Shown here one piece after another: positions 1 through 7,000 of a stretch of DNA of 25,021 nucleotides. Source of the stretch: JACMMS01 sp043758775 (GTDB taxonomy: Bacteria > Pseudomonadota > Gammaproteobacteria > Burkholderiales > Methylophilaceae); contig JAYVMU010000055.1 of assembly GCA_043758775.1 (NCBI GenBank), positions 1-25,021 on the forward strand, given 5' to 3'. The first letter of the stretch is position 1, and every line of letters starts with the position of its first letter. The notes under the pieces were generated by a model. It was not told the DNA's origin, ran no database searches, and saw nothing but the letters and a program-made list of their open reading frames with translations. The position numbers and the translations under genes were made by a program.

Positions 1-185
1 GGACGGTTGATCGCGCGATCTTGTTTTGCTTTAGCTTCTTTAAGATCGTCAATGATCCGCTGCACGTCATCAATCTCGCTACTTAACATTTCGTATATAG
101 CTTCTTCTGCTGAAATAGATAAGTTTCTTAGCGCGATCATTTGTTTGATTACGTTTGTCTGATATTCATTGATTTGTATGTTCAT
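1..185 (-). CDS. N-terminal part of an unknown small alpha-helical protein (partial)
   Basis: Reading the minus strand from an ATG at 185 gives 61 codons without a stop before the window ends, so the C-terminus is missing. A GAGG ribosome-binding site (about 192–195) and a promoter-like pair of hexamers (221–249) support the start. The visible part begins MNIQINEYQTNVIKQMIALR and is rich in Glu, Asp, Lys and Ile. From about residue 25 it reads like an amphipathic or coiled-coil helix (SAEEAIYEMLSSEIDDVQRI). I recognise no family. It diverges from the oriT-like region, a place where relaxosome accessory genes are often found, but the sequence itself shows no MobC or ribbon-helix-helix signature, so no function is assigned. 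Confidence 0.6.
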   Translation of the reverse strand, partial: MNIQINEYQTNVIKQMIALRNLSISAEEAIYEMLSSEIDDVQRIIDDLKEAKAKQDRAINR

Positions 186-220
186 TTTTAACCTCATTGC
201 CAAGTTTTTCCGACACTTTT

Positions 221-249
221 ATTGTCTCATAAACTACTTTAAAAGTCAA
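221..249 (-). promoter_or_regulatory. Putative sigma70 promoter of the partial gene at the left edge
   Basis: On the minus strand a TTGACT hexamer (244–249) is followed after 17 bp by GACAAT (221–226). These are 5/6 and 4/6 matches to the -35 and -10 consensus. The predicted start of transcription lies about 30 bp upstream of the ATG at 185. Confidence 0.45.
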
Positions 250-360
250 CAACAAAGTATTGATTCAATTGATTTATTTACTATACTCAATGAGTACATC
301 TGTCAGCTAAATTTGGCTAGGTTTTGCAACAAAGACGGGTGTCAATAGACCGTGGAATAA

Positions 361-400
361 CGAGAAGCGCAGCGCCGCAGGATATGCCGCGAAAGTTCTT
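361..400 (-). other. oriT: Candidate origin of transfer (MOBP/IncP-type nic motif)
   Basis: The minus strand reads TATCCTGC at 384–377, which fits the nic consensus YATCCTG^Y known for IncP-type (MOBP) relaxases. Cleavage would fall between 378 and 377. The motif is flanked by GC-rich sequence (CGGCGCTGCGC downstream) and by the short palindrome AAAGTTCTTT at 393–402, and it lies in an intergenic region of a mobile element. An eight-base match can arise by chance, there is no long inverted repeat next to it like that in RP4, and no relaxase is visible, so this is only a candidate. Confidence 0.33.
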
Positions 401-537
401 TACATCTGGCGACTTGCGTAGAGCCTCTGCTTGGTCGGGGTGGTGTTGTTCTTGCACCAGCCCGCCGAGCCATCGGCGGCGAGAGGACAAGCCCTCACGG
501 GCGCGTTAGCGGTGGTTTTGGTTTTCTGCTCAAAATT

Positions 538-780
538 AATCAAGATTACAAACTTCAAACTTAATTTTTTTTACTTAATACACTCGGGGGCCGCGGCCGC
601 GCCCCCCGAACCCCCCAAGGTAACACTTCAACCAAGCTTCGCTTAGTTTCATGTTGTACTTTCATAACGAATCAAGATTACAAACTTTTCTACTTCAAGA
701 CGGGGGCCGCTCCGGCCGCGCCCCCGCACCCCCACGGTCACCCGAACCTACGCTTACCGCTTCGCTAGCGTAGGTTCAGG
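538..780. repeat. Two copies of an 18-bp repeat with GC-rich hairpin units
   Basis: AATCAAGATTACAAACTT occurs exactly at 538–555 and 670–687. Each copy is followed by the same architecture. First comes a GC-rich inverted repeat: CGGGGGC/GCCCCCCG at 585–591/601–608, and CGGGGGC/GCCCCCG at 701–707/720–726. Then comes a C-run with GGTAAC or GGTCAC, then a stem-loop containing TTCGCT. The second of these stems is perfect, GAACCTACGC/GCGTAGGTTC at 744–753/768–777. The loops and flanks differ between copies, so structure is kept better than sequence. Neither hairpin is followed by a T-run on either strand, so they are not ordinary intrinsic terminators. Confidence 0.75.
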
Positions 781-872
781 TTGTAGCTACGCCCAAATCT
801 CAATAACCCTTCCTTGCCTAGCTCTTCAAAAAAACGACCGAAAGGGAGTTTTGTTTGCAGCCCTTGTCCTTA

Positions 873-937
873 GCAAGCGCCGTGGCGCGATGCGTGAGAA
901 GGATGTCACACCATCCTTCTCTGGAATGCGCGCTTGC
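873..937. repeat. 65-nt nested inverted repeat
   Basis: An outer stem GCAAGCGC (873–880) pairs with GCGCTTGC (930–937). Inside it, a perfect 10-bp stem GAGAAGGATG (896–905) pairs with CATCCTTCTC (912–921) around a 6-nt loop. It could fold as RNA from either strand or extrude as DNA. No T-run follows it. Confidence 0.7.
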
Positions 938-959
938 GCGCTTTTGCAATCATGAATAC

Positions 960-983
960 AAAAAAGCCCGCGACAAGCGGGCT
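960..983 (-). terminator. Rho-independent terminator downstream of the HTH gene
   Basis: On the minus strand the 7-bp stem AGCCCGC/GCGGGCT (965–971 with 977–983, loop of 5) is followed directly by six T residues (960–965 as A on the plus strand). It lies about 75 bp past the stop codon of the minus-strand HTH gene. Confidence 0.85.
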
Positions 984-1036
984 AAGTTAACCAATAACCA
1001 AGGGAAGCTAAACCATAGAATGGGTTACAATAAATG

Positions 1037-1053
1037 ACCCCGAAAATCGGGGT
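1037..1053 (-). terminator. Short stem-loop just after the HTH stop codon
   Basis: ACCCCGA/TCGGGGT forms a 7-bp stem around AAA, ending seven bases from the stop codon at 1060. The following bases on the minus strand (CATTTATTG) are only moderately T-rich. It may be a weak terminator or an mRNA 3'-end stabiliser ahead of the stronger terminator at 960–983. Confidence 0.5.
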
Positions 1054-1059
1054 ACTAAA

Positions 1060-1557
1060 TTATGGATTACTCTCTAATAGGTTCGTTATCATCTTTTTAT
1101 CATGGTAATTCGTACCAATTTGATCCATAAACTTGTTAATTAACCAAATATTATCGCGCTTGATTTCCGCTGGTGTTTTCTTAGGCTTTGTTTCTTTTGT
1201 TGCCTTCTCTACTTTTTTTAGCCCTTCGGTAGCTTTTGGCTTGCGTCGTATGCTGTAGATGTTACAAACGTTTTTCATTGAGCCTTCTGGCCTCTGGCCA
1301 TGCTCTACAGTGATCCAGCCAAGCGCCTCAAGTCTTTTGATGCCGACTTCGACGGTCGAGGTCGCACACGTCAGATACTCAGATATTTTAGTAATGCTGA
1401 CTCTGCAAAAATAGCCAGCTTCAACCCACGAGTAAATATACCCATATATTTTAATTTGAGTAGTTGTAAGACGCTTGCTCTTAGATTTCACGACTTCATT
1501 TAAACTGAATGATTTGATGTAAGGAAAAAACTTGAAATCGTCAGGTGCGTAGCGCAT
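1060..1557 (-). CDS. Winged-helix/HTH DNA-binding protein of the island
   Basis: This 165-residue protein has a DNA-binding domain at about residues 29–100. A first helix (LTTTQIKIYGYIYSW) is followed by VSITKISEYLTCATSTVEVGIKRLEALGWI, the pattern of a winged helix that reads DNA through the TSTVEVGIKRLEALG helix, and then a wing carrying charged residues. The C-terminal 60 residues are very lysine-rich (KPKATEGLKKVEKATKETKPKK) and may form a basic tail. Domains of this type occur in phage and plasmid replication proteins and in regulators; the sequence does not tell which. The ATG at 1557 is preceded by AGGCGG at seven bases' distance. The gene has its own promoter (1700–1727), a folded leader and a terminator, so it is a monocistronic unit downstream of the integrase. 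It could control excision or replication of the island. Confidence 0.75.
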   Translation of the reverse strand: MRYAPDDFKFFPYIKSFSLNEVVKSKSKRLTTTQIKIYGYIYSWVEAGYFCRVSITKISEYLTCATSTVEVGIKRLEALGWITVEHGQRPEGSMKNVCNIYSIRRKPKATEGLKKVEKATKETKPKKTPAEIKRDNIWLINKFMDQIGTNYHDKKMITNLLESNP

Positions 1558-1562
1558 AAAAA

Positions 1563-1612
1563 AACCGCCTATCTTTTTCTCTGTCCCGACAACAGATAAA
1601 AAATAAGCGGTT
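1563..1612 (-). promoter_or_regulatory. Leader hairpin covering the ribosome-binding site of the HTH gene
   Basis: An imperfect inverted repeat (1563–1584 with 1592–1612, loop CCCGACA on the plus strand) begins and ends with AACCGC/GCGGTT. In minus-strand RNA the 3' arm contains the AGGCGG ribosome-binding site, and the stem is followed by a U-run that runs directly into the AUG at 1557. The same element therefore looks both like a ribosome-binding-site lock and like an intrinsic terminator placed in front of the gene. Confidence 0.55.
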
Positions 1613-1623
1613 CGGTCAATCTT

Positions 1624-1690
1624 GAATTGAGTCGGGTATCAATTCTGGCATAAGGCCGTATTCGCTGTGGTCAAGAATTGAACTCAACTC
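1624..1690 (-). promoter_or_regulatory. Nested stem structure at the 5' end of the HTH leader
   Basis: In minus-strand RNA, GAGUUGAGU (1690–1682) pairs with ACUCAAUUC (1632–1624), nine pairs with one U·G. Inside it, CAAUUCU (1680–1674) pairs with AGAAUUG (1646–1640), seven perfect pairs. The apical region can add GGC/GCC (1657–1655 with 1649–1647). It begins at the predicted transcription start, so most of the roughly 135-nt leader is base-paired. Confidence 0.5.
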
Positions 1691-1699
1691 ACAACGGAT

Positions 1700-1727
1700 A
1701 TTTTAATGATATATGAGCATTTGTCAA
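1700..1727 (-). promoter_or_regulatory. Strong sigma70 promoter of the HTH gene
   Basis: On the minus strand, consensus TTGACA (1722–1727) is followed after 16 bp by TAAAAT (1700–1705, 5/6 of TATAAT). Transcription would start near 1693, about 135 nt before the ATG at 1557, so the gene is probably independent of the integrase transcript. Confidence 0.65.
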
Positions 1728-1791
1728 GGTATTTATTCAATAGAATCAATGCGTTATACCAGATAGTTAAAATAATTCAATATAAACTATT

Positions 1792-3069
1792 TTACTTCAC
1801 TATGCCTGCTGTAATTTTGAGTATTTCAATGTCAGGCCGCCAGCCGCAATAGTTTTGCCAGTTCATTAAATTAACACACTTGTTTTTCATGTGCGTAATA
1901 GAAAATTCATTGCGCGCATAAACTTGGTTATGGACACCGCCGCCAGCGTCATGCCCGACGTACTGGCAGCGCTCTTCAAACCCAACGCCCGATTGCTTTA
2001 AGCAATCAACCGCCGTGCTTCTAAACGAATGAAAGACCTTTTTCGGGTCATTGATGCCGCACTCACGTTTATACTCAGTAAAAAACTTCGATGCTTTTTT
2101 AGCTGAGATTTGTATGAGCTTTTGGCGTTTGAGCTTTTTCTGTTTTTCAACATAGTCAAGCAGTCCAAGCTCTATCAAGTCTTGGTGGATCGGGATTTTT
2201 CGAATGCTGGCTTTGTTCTTGTTGATGATCTTAAAATTGAGCACGTCAATGCCGTTCACTTTCTCAAAAAAGCTTAGTTGAATGTCGCATATCTGGCCTA
2301 GGCGCGCGCCAGTGTAAAGCCCCAGAATCATTAGCCATATTTTAGATTTAGAAGTGAAGCCTTTTAATGTGTGAACGTTGTCAAATAAAGCTTTGAGGTC
2401 ATTCGCAGTGAAGTATTCGTAGCTCACATTTTCAGCATGCAGCGCCAAGTCTAATGGCGCTCTGGCGTATTTTTTCTTCGCGCAAAAGTCAATAAAGCCG
2501 CGAATAAATGACAGCTCACGTTTTACCGTTGCTCTAGTGACTAATTCAAGTCGCACGTTTACCCACTTTTGCTCGATTTGATCTTGCAGATCAGCAGCGC
2601 CAACGTTAAAGCCTGCGCCAAGTTTCGCAACCATTTGCGCCAAGCTTGATCTTGCCATGACTTTCGTTTTTTCTGCGATTGTGTGCTTTGCAAGCACTTC
2701 ATGATATTCAATTAAAGCTTCACCAAGCGTTATCGTGTGGCGGTTTTGAATTGTGCTGTGGTAACTATCAGCTTCATGATTTTGACGTGTTTGAGCTATG
2801 ATTTTGACGGCTTCGAGAGCGCTGGCGCGATCTTCTGGTGTATTGTCTGTGCTGATTTTGATGTTTTGGCCGTCGGTTTCAAGCGTCCAGTTTTTGATCT
2901 TGTTCGGGTCGATTTGCATGCTTGAAAGTGTAGCACGCATAATTAGCGCAGCCAATTTGGCTTCGCTTAAGTTTTTGGTTTTGAGTGAGATGCGGCGATC
3001 TTTGCCACTTCGCTGTATGCGCAAAAAGTAGTTGCCGCTGGGTGCTTTTTGAATATTTTGTGTGGTCAT
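1792..3069 (-). CDS. int: Phage-type tyrosine recombinase (island integrase)
   Basis: This 425-residue site-specific recombinase would integrate and excise the island by strand exchange through a 3'-phosphotyrosine intermediate. Its N-terminus (QNIQKAPSGNYFLRIQR...) resembles the short arm-binding or DUF6538-like head of phage integrases. A core-binding SAM-like domain follows at about residues 110–205, and the catalytic domain at about 215–390. Visible catalytic residues are Arg256 (TGARLGQI), His347 and Arg350 (HSFR), His373 (YVGHD) and the nucleophile Tyr384 (NQVYAR); a Lys in the 285–291 strand pair completes the set. The usual Glu after the first Arg is Gln (RLGQ), a tolerated variant. 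The length fits the family and nothing appears broken. It starts 88 bp from the 3' end of tRNA-Glu and reads away from it. No strong ribosome-binding site precedes the ATG. Confidence 0.93.
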   Translation of the reverse strand: MTTQNIQKAPSGNYFLRIQRSGKDRRISLKTKNLSEAKLAALIMRATLSSMQIDPNKIKNWTLETDGQNIKISTDNTPEDRASALEAVKIIAQTRQNHEADSYHSTIQNRHTITLGEALIEYHEVLAKHTIAEKTKVMARSSLAQMVAKLGAGFNVGAADLQDQIEQKWVNVRLELVTRATVKRELSFIRGFIDFCAKKKYARAPLDLALHAENVSYEYFTANDLKALFDNVHTLKGFTSKSKIWLMILGLYTGARLGQICDIQLSFFEKVNGIDVLNFKIINKNKASIRKIPIHQDLIELGLLDYVEKQKKLKRQKLIQISAKKASKFFTEYKRECGINDPKKVFHSFRSTAVDCLKQSGVGFEERCQYVGHDAGGGVHNQVYARNEFSITHMKNKCVNLMNWQNYCGWRPDIEILKITAGIVK

Positions 3070-3079
3070 TTATGTTGTG

Positions 3080-3102
3080 ATCAGTACCGAAATCAGTACC
3101 GA
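3080..3102. repeat. Tandem 11-bp direct repeats between int and tRNA-Glu
   Basis: ATCAGTACCGA occurs at 3080–3090 and again at 3092–3102, spaced one helical turn (12 bp) apart. The position is just upstream of the integrase start and about 55 bp from the tRNA 3' end. That suits arm-type integrase sites or excisionase/regulator sites of the attachment region. Confidence 0.6.
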
Positions 3103-3156
3103 TTTTTAACATAAACTAACAATTTGAGCCTAAGTCATTGATTTTAAACGACTTTT

Positions 3157-3232
3157 TGGCGTCCCCACGGGGATTCGAACCCCGGTCGCCTCCGTGAAAG
3201 GGAGGTGTCCTAGGCCTCTAGACGATGGGGAC
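3157..3232 (-). tRNA. tRNA-Glu (anticodon TTC)
   Basis: The minus strand gives a complete 76-nt tRNA. The 7-bp acceptor stem GTCCCCA/TGGGGAC carries discriminator G and an encoded CCA (3157–3159). The anticodon loop reads CTTTCAC with anticodon TTC, and the T-loop is GGTTCGAATCC. It is second in a two-tRNA unit behind tRNA-Ala. Its 3' half is the likely attachment site of the neighbouring island. Confidence 0.96.
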
Positions 3233-3310
3233 CTAAGAAATTTACAACAACAGCATTTTACTACATTCTTCTTTTTTTACTAAGCGACTTTCTGACTATT
3301 TTACTTAATT

Positions 3311-3386
<76 letters not shown>

Positions 3387-3437
3387 GAACCTACTTGTAA
3401 CCGCTTCAAGCAATTCGCCATGTTGTAGCGAGGCGCC

Positions 3438-3466
3438 ATATTAATGACGGTCTGACTTGTTGTCAA
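3438..3466 (-). promoter_or_regulatory. Promoter of the tRNA-Ala–tRNA-Glu unit
   Basis: On the minus strand, consensus TTGACA (3461–3466) is followed after exactly 17 bp by TAATAT (3438–3443). A GC-rich stretch GGCGCC comes straight after the -10 element. Such GC-rich discriminators are typical of stable-RNA promoters under stringent control. Transcription would start near 3431, about 45 nt before tRNA-Ala. Confidence 0.75.
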
Positions 3467-3503
3467 TGCTTTTTCGTTGAATATGACCAAAACATTGTAA
3501 TGT

Positions 3504-3962
3504 TTAACCGCGAATGTTTGGATATGTACTACCTTGGCTGCTAAATTGTGTTAAATCTACCAGAGGCTGAGGTTGCCAGCCTGCTTTGCGATGTTCCGCA
3601 ACTACATTGGTAAATATACCGCCACGTACGTAGAATTTAGCGGTTAAGCGCATAAATCTGGGGTTGGTAGCTGCAACAAGGTCATCTAAAATTTGATTAG
3701 TCACTGCTTCGTGAAAGCAACCTTCATCACGGAACGACCATGTATAGAGTTTTAGGCTTTTGAGCTCTACGCATTGCTGATCAGGAATGTAATCTAAATA
3801 TAAAACAGCAAAATCTGGCTGGCCTGTTTTAGGGCATAAGCAAGTGAACTCGGGGATTTCCATATGGATATGAAAATCACGTTGCGGGTTGGGATTGTCG
3901 AAAGTTTCTAGTGTTTTTGTGGGTTGTGCGGTAGGTTTGCCACCAATAGATTGTGTTGACAT
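3504..3962 (-). CDS. queF: NADPH-dependent 7-cyano-7-deazaguanine reductase
   Basis: QueF reduces the nitrile of preQ0 to the amine of preQ1 with two NADPH, in the cytoplasm, on the way to queuosine in tRNA wobble positions. The 152-residue length matches the short (type I, single-domain) QueF enzymes. The nucleophile is Cys43 in CLCPKTGQPDF, with the conserved Asp50 of the same motif. The family signature ELKSLKLYTWSFRDEG follows at about 67–82, with the substrate-contacting Glu67, and FHE at 83–85. The gene stands alone, divergent from smc and behind the tRNA pair. A -10 element (3994–3999) places the transcription start only about 25 nt from the ATG, and no good ribosome-binding site is visible. 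Confidence 0.95.
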   Translation of the reverse strand: MSTQSIGGKPTAQPTKTLETFDNPNPQRDFHIHMEIPEFTCLCPKTGQPDFAVLYLDYIPDQQCVELKSLKLYTWSFRDEGCFHEAVTNQILDDLVAATNPRFMRLTAKFYVRGGIFTNVVAEHRKAGWQPQPLVDLTQFSSQGSTYPNIRG

Positions 3963-3993
3963 GATAATGAGGCTTTTGAGCAGAAAAACCGTT

Positions 3994-3999
3994 ATTATA
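3994..3999 (-). promoter_or_regulatory. -10 element of queF
   Basis: Perfect TATAAT on the minus strand, within AGTATAATAACGG; the -35 region (TTAAAG, spacer 16) is poor. The predicted leader is about 25 nt, too short to hold a preQ1 riboswitch. Confidence 0.45.
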
Positions 4000-4048
4000 C
4001 TAGTTAAAAAATTATCTTTAATTAGTAATCTGATATTCCAAATAAATC

Positions 4049-7000
4049 TTGCGCCTTACTCATCTTAAATTAGCTGGTTTTAAATCTTTTGTAGATGCAA
4101 CTACACTACATATCCACGGTCAGCGCGTGGGTGTGGTGGGACCTAATGGCTGCGGAAAATCCAACGTCATGGAGTCGGTACGTTGGGTGTTGGGAGAATC
4201 CAGTGCCAAAGAGATGCGCGGCGATTCAATGGATGCTGTGATATTTAATGGCTCTGGTAATCGTAAAGCTATTTCGCGCGCGAGTGTTGAGTTGATATTT
4301 GATAATAGCCTGGGCGGTGCGGCCGGGAGTTGGTCACAATACGCAGAAATTTCCGTTAAGCGCGTCATTGAGCGTGAAAAAGGCTCCACTTATTATATTA
4401 ACAACACGACAGTGCGCCGCCGTGATGTGGCTGATTTATTTCTTGGTACCGGTCTGGGTGGTCGTGCCTATGCGATTATTGGGCAAAATACGATTAACCG
4501 TATTGTCGAAGCCAAGCCAGAGGAGTTGCGTATATTTTTAGAAGAAGCAGCCGGCATCAGTAAATACAAAGAGCGCCGCCGCGAAACTGAGTTGCGATTG
4601 CGTGATACACGTGAAAACTTAACGCGGGTTGAAGATATATTACGTGAACTGACTAAGCAGATAGTACGCTTAGAATCACAAGCTGTGGTTACCGAGCAAT
4701 ATCATCGATTACAATCGGCATTAAAACTCACGCAAGGGCAGTTCTGGTTACTTAAGAAGCGTGATGGCGGTATGCAATGGGAAAAATCTCAACGCCAAGT
4801 TAGCAAACTAGTCAATGAACTAGAAGCGCAAATGGCAGCTTTACGTGGCAGTGAATCTGCCTTGGAAAGCAAGCGCCAAACGCATTTTGCAGCGACTGAA
4901 AGCGTTAATAAGGCACAAGGTGCTTACTATGAGGTCAATGCTGAAGTTTCTAATTTGGAGCAGCAGGTGCGATATACAACTGAGGCTCGCGAGCGGGTAC
5001 AAGTACAACTGCAGCAATTGGTGGTGCTAGCGGAGAAAAATGCAACGCAAACTCAAACTTTGCAACAAGAGTTAGAACAGCTGCAACTGAAGCAGCAAGC
5101 AGCAACTCATAGCGAACAGCAGGCGCAAAGCCAATTGCTACTGGTGCAGCAATTGCTGCCACAAGCAGAGGCAGAGTTTCAAGCCGCAACTGCAAGCCAT
5201 GCAAAAACCCAGAGTGTGCTATTGGAGGTCGAACAACGTATACGCTTAGATACGACTAATGTCAGCCACTTAACACAAAACATAGAGGATATTAGCCAGC
5301 GATTAGAGCGTTTTGAACGTGAACTAACTGGTTTGCAAATGCCACAGGCAGATGAGTTAGCAAGCAGACAAGAGGCGCAACATACAACACAATCAATCAT
5401 TGCTGATTTGGAAAAAAATATCGCAGGATTGCGTGAGCAAGAACAATCGCAGCAATTAGCAGCTAAACAGACGAGCGAAGAGCAATTATTAGCACAACGC
5501 CAGTTAAATCAATTAGAAGCAGAAATTGCGTCACTTAGCAAAATTCAGCAATCATTTGAAAGCTCTGCCGGCGGCGAGACTAAACTAAAAGATTGGTTGA
5601 AGCTTAACGGCTTGCAAAATAACCAACGCTTATGGCAAAAAATCAGTATTAAAAAAGGTTGGGGTATTGCGCTGGAAGCTGTGTTGGGTGCCAAGTTAAA
5701 CGCTTTAACCGAAGTAAATCTCGCTGATTTAGGTGGTCGTCCACCAACTGCACTGGTTGTGATTAATACAGATGCACATGGTCAGGTTGTACCTGTTTCC
5801 AAGTCACACAGCACTCTCACTTCAATATTTTCCGTGATAGAGCATATCGCCTCAGAGTCAGAAGGTGTGATGCAACATTGGTTAACTGGCGTGTATTTAC
5901 TGGCGGAGGGTGATGATGCTTTAGAGCTGACCAGACAGCTTAATGCAAATGAAGTCTTAGTGAATATGCAAGGTGATATATATACGCAGCATAGTGTGGC
6001 TTATCATGGCGCACAATCAAACTTGCATGGTATTTTAGAGCGCCAAAATCAATTGGCTGAGTTGCAAACTCAAATACCAGTTCTGCAACTGGCAGTTACT
6101 ACAAGTAGCCATCATGCTAATGACGCAGAGCACGGCTTGCAAGCGCTTAAAGTCAATCAACAAGAGCTTAACAACCAACTTAAGAGTGCTACACAAACTT
6201 TGCATCAGTTTAGTTTAGATTTACAACGCATTCAGCAGCAGCAGCAGCATGTACTAGACAGGCAGTGTGTTTTGCAAATAGATAAGCAGAGTGCAGAAGA
6301 AAAGCTACAAGCATTACGTGCTCAAAAACAAGAAAAAAAAATGTTGCTAGAAGGAATCGCAGCACATATTGAGCAGTTACAAATAGCAAAAATTGAAACA
6401 GAACACACCAAGCAGCAAGCCGAGGTTAAATTTAATCAGGCACGAAAGGCCGTGCAAGATTCTGAAAAAAACTATCAAGAAATGGTATTTGATTTAAAAA
6501 TTAATAACAATAATATCAATGAGGTGAACAATAGACTGCAAGTGATAAATGAAGAAAAACAGACTTTGTTTATACGTACCCAAGAAGCTGAAACTACGCT
6601 GGCTGTCACTAAAATGGAAACACTTAAAGCTAATTTAGAGCAGACACTGAATGCCAAGCAACAACATGAATCAGCGTTAAGTGCTGCTCGAAATAGTTTG
6701 AGTGAAGCCGAGCATGATTTACAAAAGCATGAGCGTTTACGTATGCAAAATGAGCAGTTATTGCATCCTTTACGTGATAAATTGGAGCAATCTCGGTTAG
6801 CTGAACAGCAAGCACGTTTATATTTTGAACAATGTCAAAATGAATTGGCAGCCAATGGCTTTAATGAAGCGCTGCTATCAGAAAACTTGAGTGAATCAGC
6901 TAAAGTCTGTGATTTGGAGCGTAAAGCTGGTGCTTTACAGAGTGAAATCACAGACTTAGGTGCGGTTAACTTAGCCGCCATACAAGAGCTTGTAACTGAA

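Larger units (their letters stand above)
186..1059. other. 874-bp structured non-coding region of the island
   Basis: I find no convincing gene here. Short reading frames exist but run through hairpins and have no protein-like composition or ribosome-binding sites. What it does hold, in order: a promoter for the leftward gene (221–249), an IncP-like nic motif (377–384), small hairpins (TGGTG/CACCA at 441–459, CCGCCG/CGGCGG at 462–479, GCCC/GGGC at 491–502), a duplicated repeat-plus-hairpin unit (538–780), a nested hairpin (873–937), and a terminator plus a second hairpin belonging to the HTH gene (960–1053). GC-rich blocks alternate sharply with AT-rich ones. This suggests a replication, transfer or structured-RNA locus rather than decayed coding sequence. 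Confidence 0.6.
1..3157. mobile_element. Distal end of a genomic island integrated at tRNA-Glu
   Basis: The stretch from the left edge to the tRNA-Glu 3' end has the hallmarks of an integrated element. A tyrosine recombinase gene begins 88 bp from the tRNA 3' end and reads into the island. An HTH gene, an oriT-like motif and repeated hairpins follow, and then housekeeping genes begin beyond the tRNAs. The tRNA-Glu is complete, including an encoded CCA, so the element would have entered at or inside the tRNA 3' half and regenerated it. The other attachment site must lie left of position 1, since I find no second copy of the tRNA 3' sequence in the window. Whether the island is conjugative, mobilizable or a phage satellite cannot be decided here, because no relaxase or capsid gene is visible. 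Confidence 0.7.

Noticed and set aside
538..780. CRISPR array
   Set aside because: There are only two copies of an 18-bp repeat, 132 bp apart, and the spacers contain related hairpins rather than unrelated sequence. No cas genes are present.
324..1037. Three short plus-strand reading frames (324–509, 431–646, 855–1037)
   Set aside because: They overlap each other or the hairpins, are rich in Arg, Cys, Pro and Ser as expected from translated GC-rich non-coding DNA, lack good ribosome-binding sites and resemble no protein family.
1..1059. Remnant of tRNA-Glu (second attachment site)
   Set aside because: I looked for the tRNA 3' end sequence; the nearest resemblance (CCCACGG near 731) is part of the GC-rich repeat and does not extend.
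3962..4000. preQ1 riboswitch upstream of queF
   Set aside because: The -10 element leaves a leader of only about 25 nt, shorter than a minimal preQ1 aptamer, and no aptamer-like pseudoknot sequence is present.
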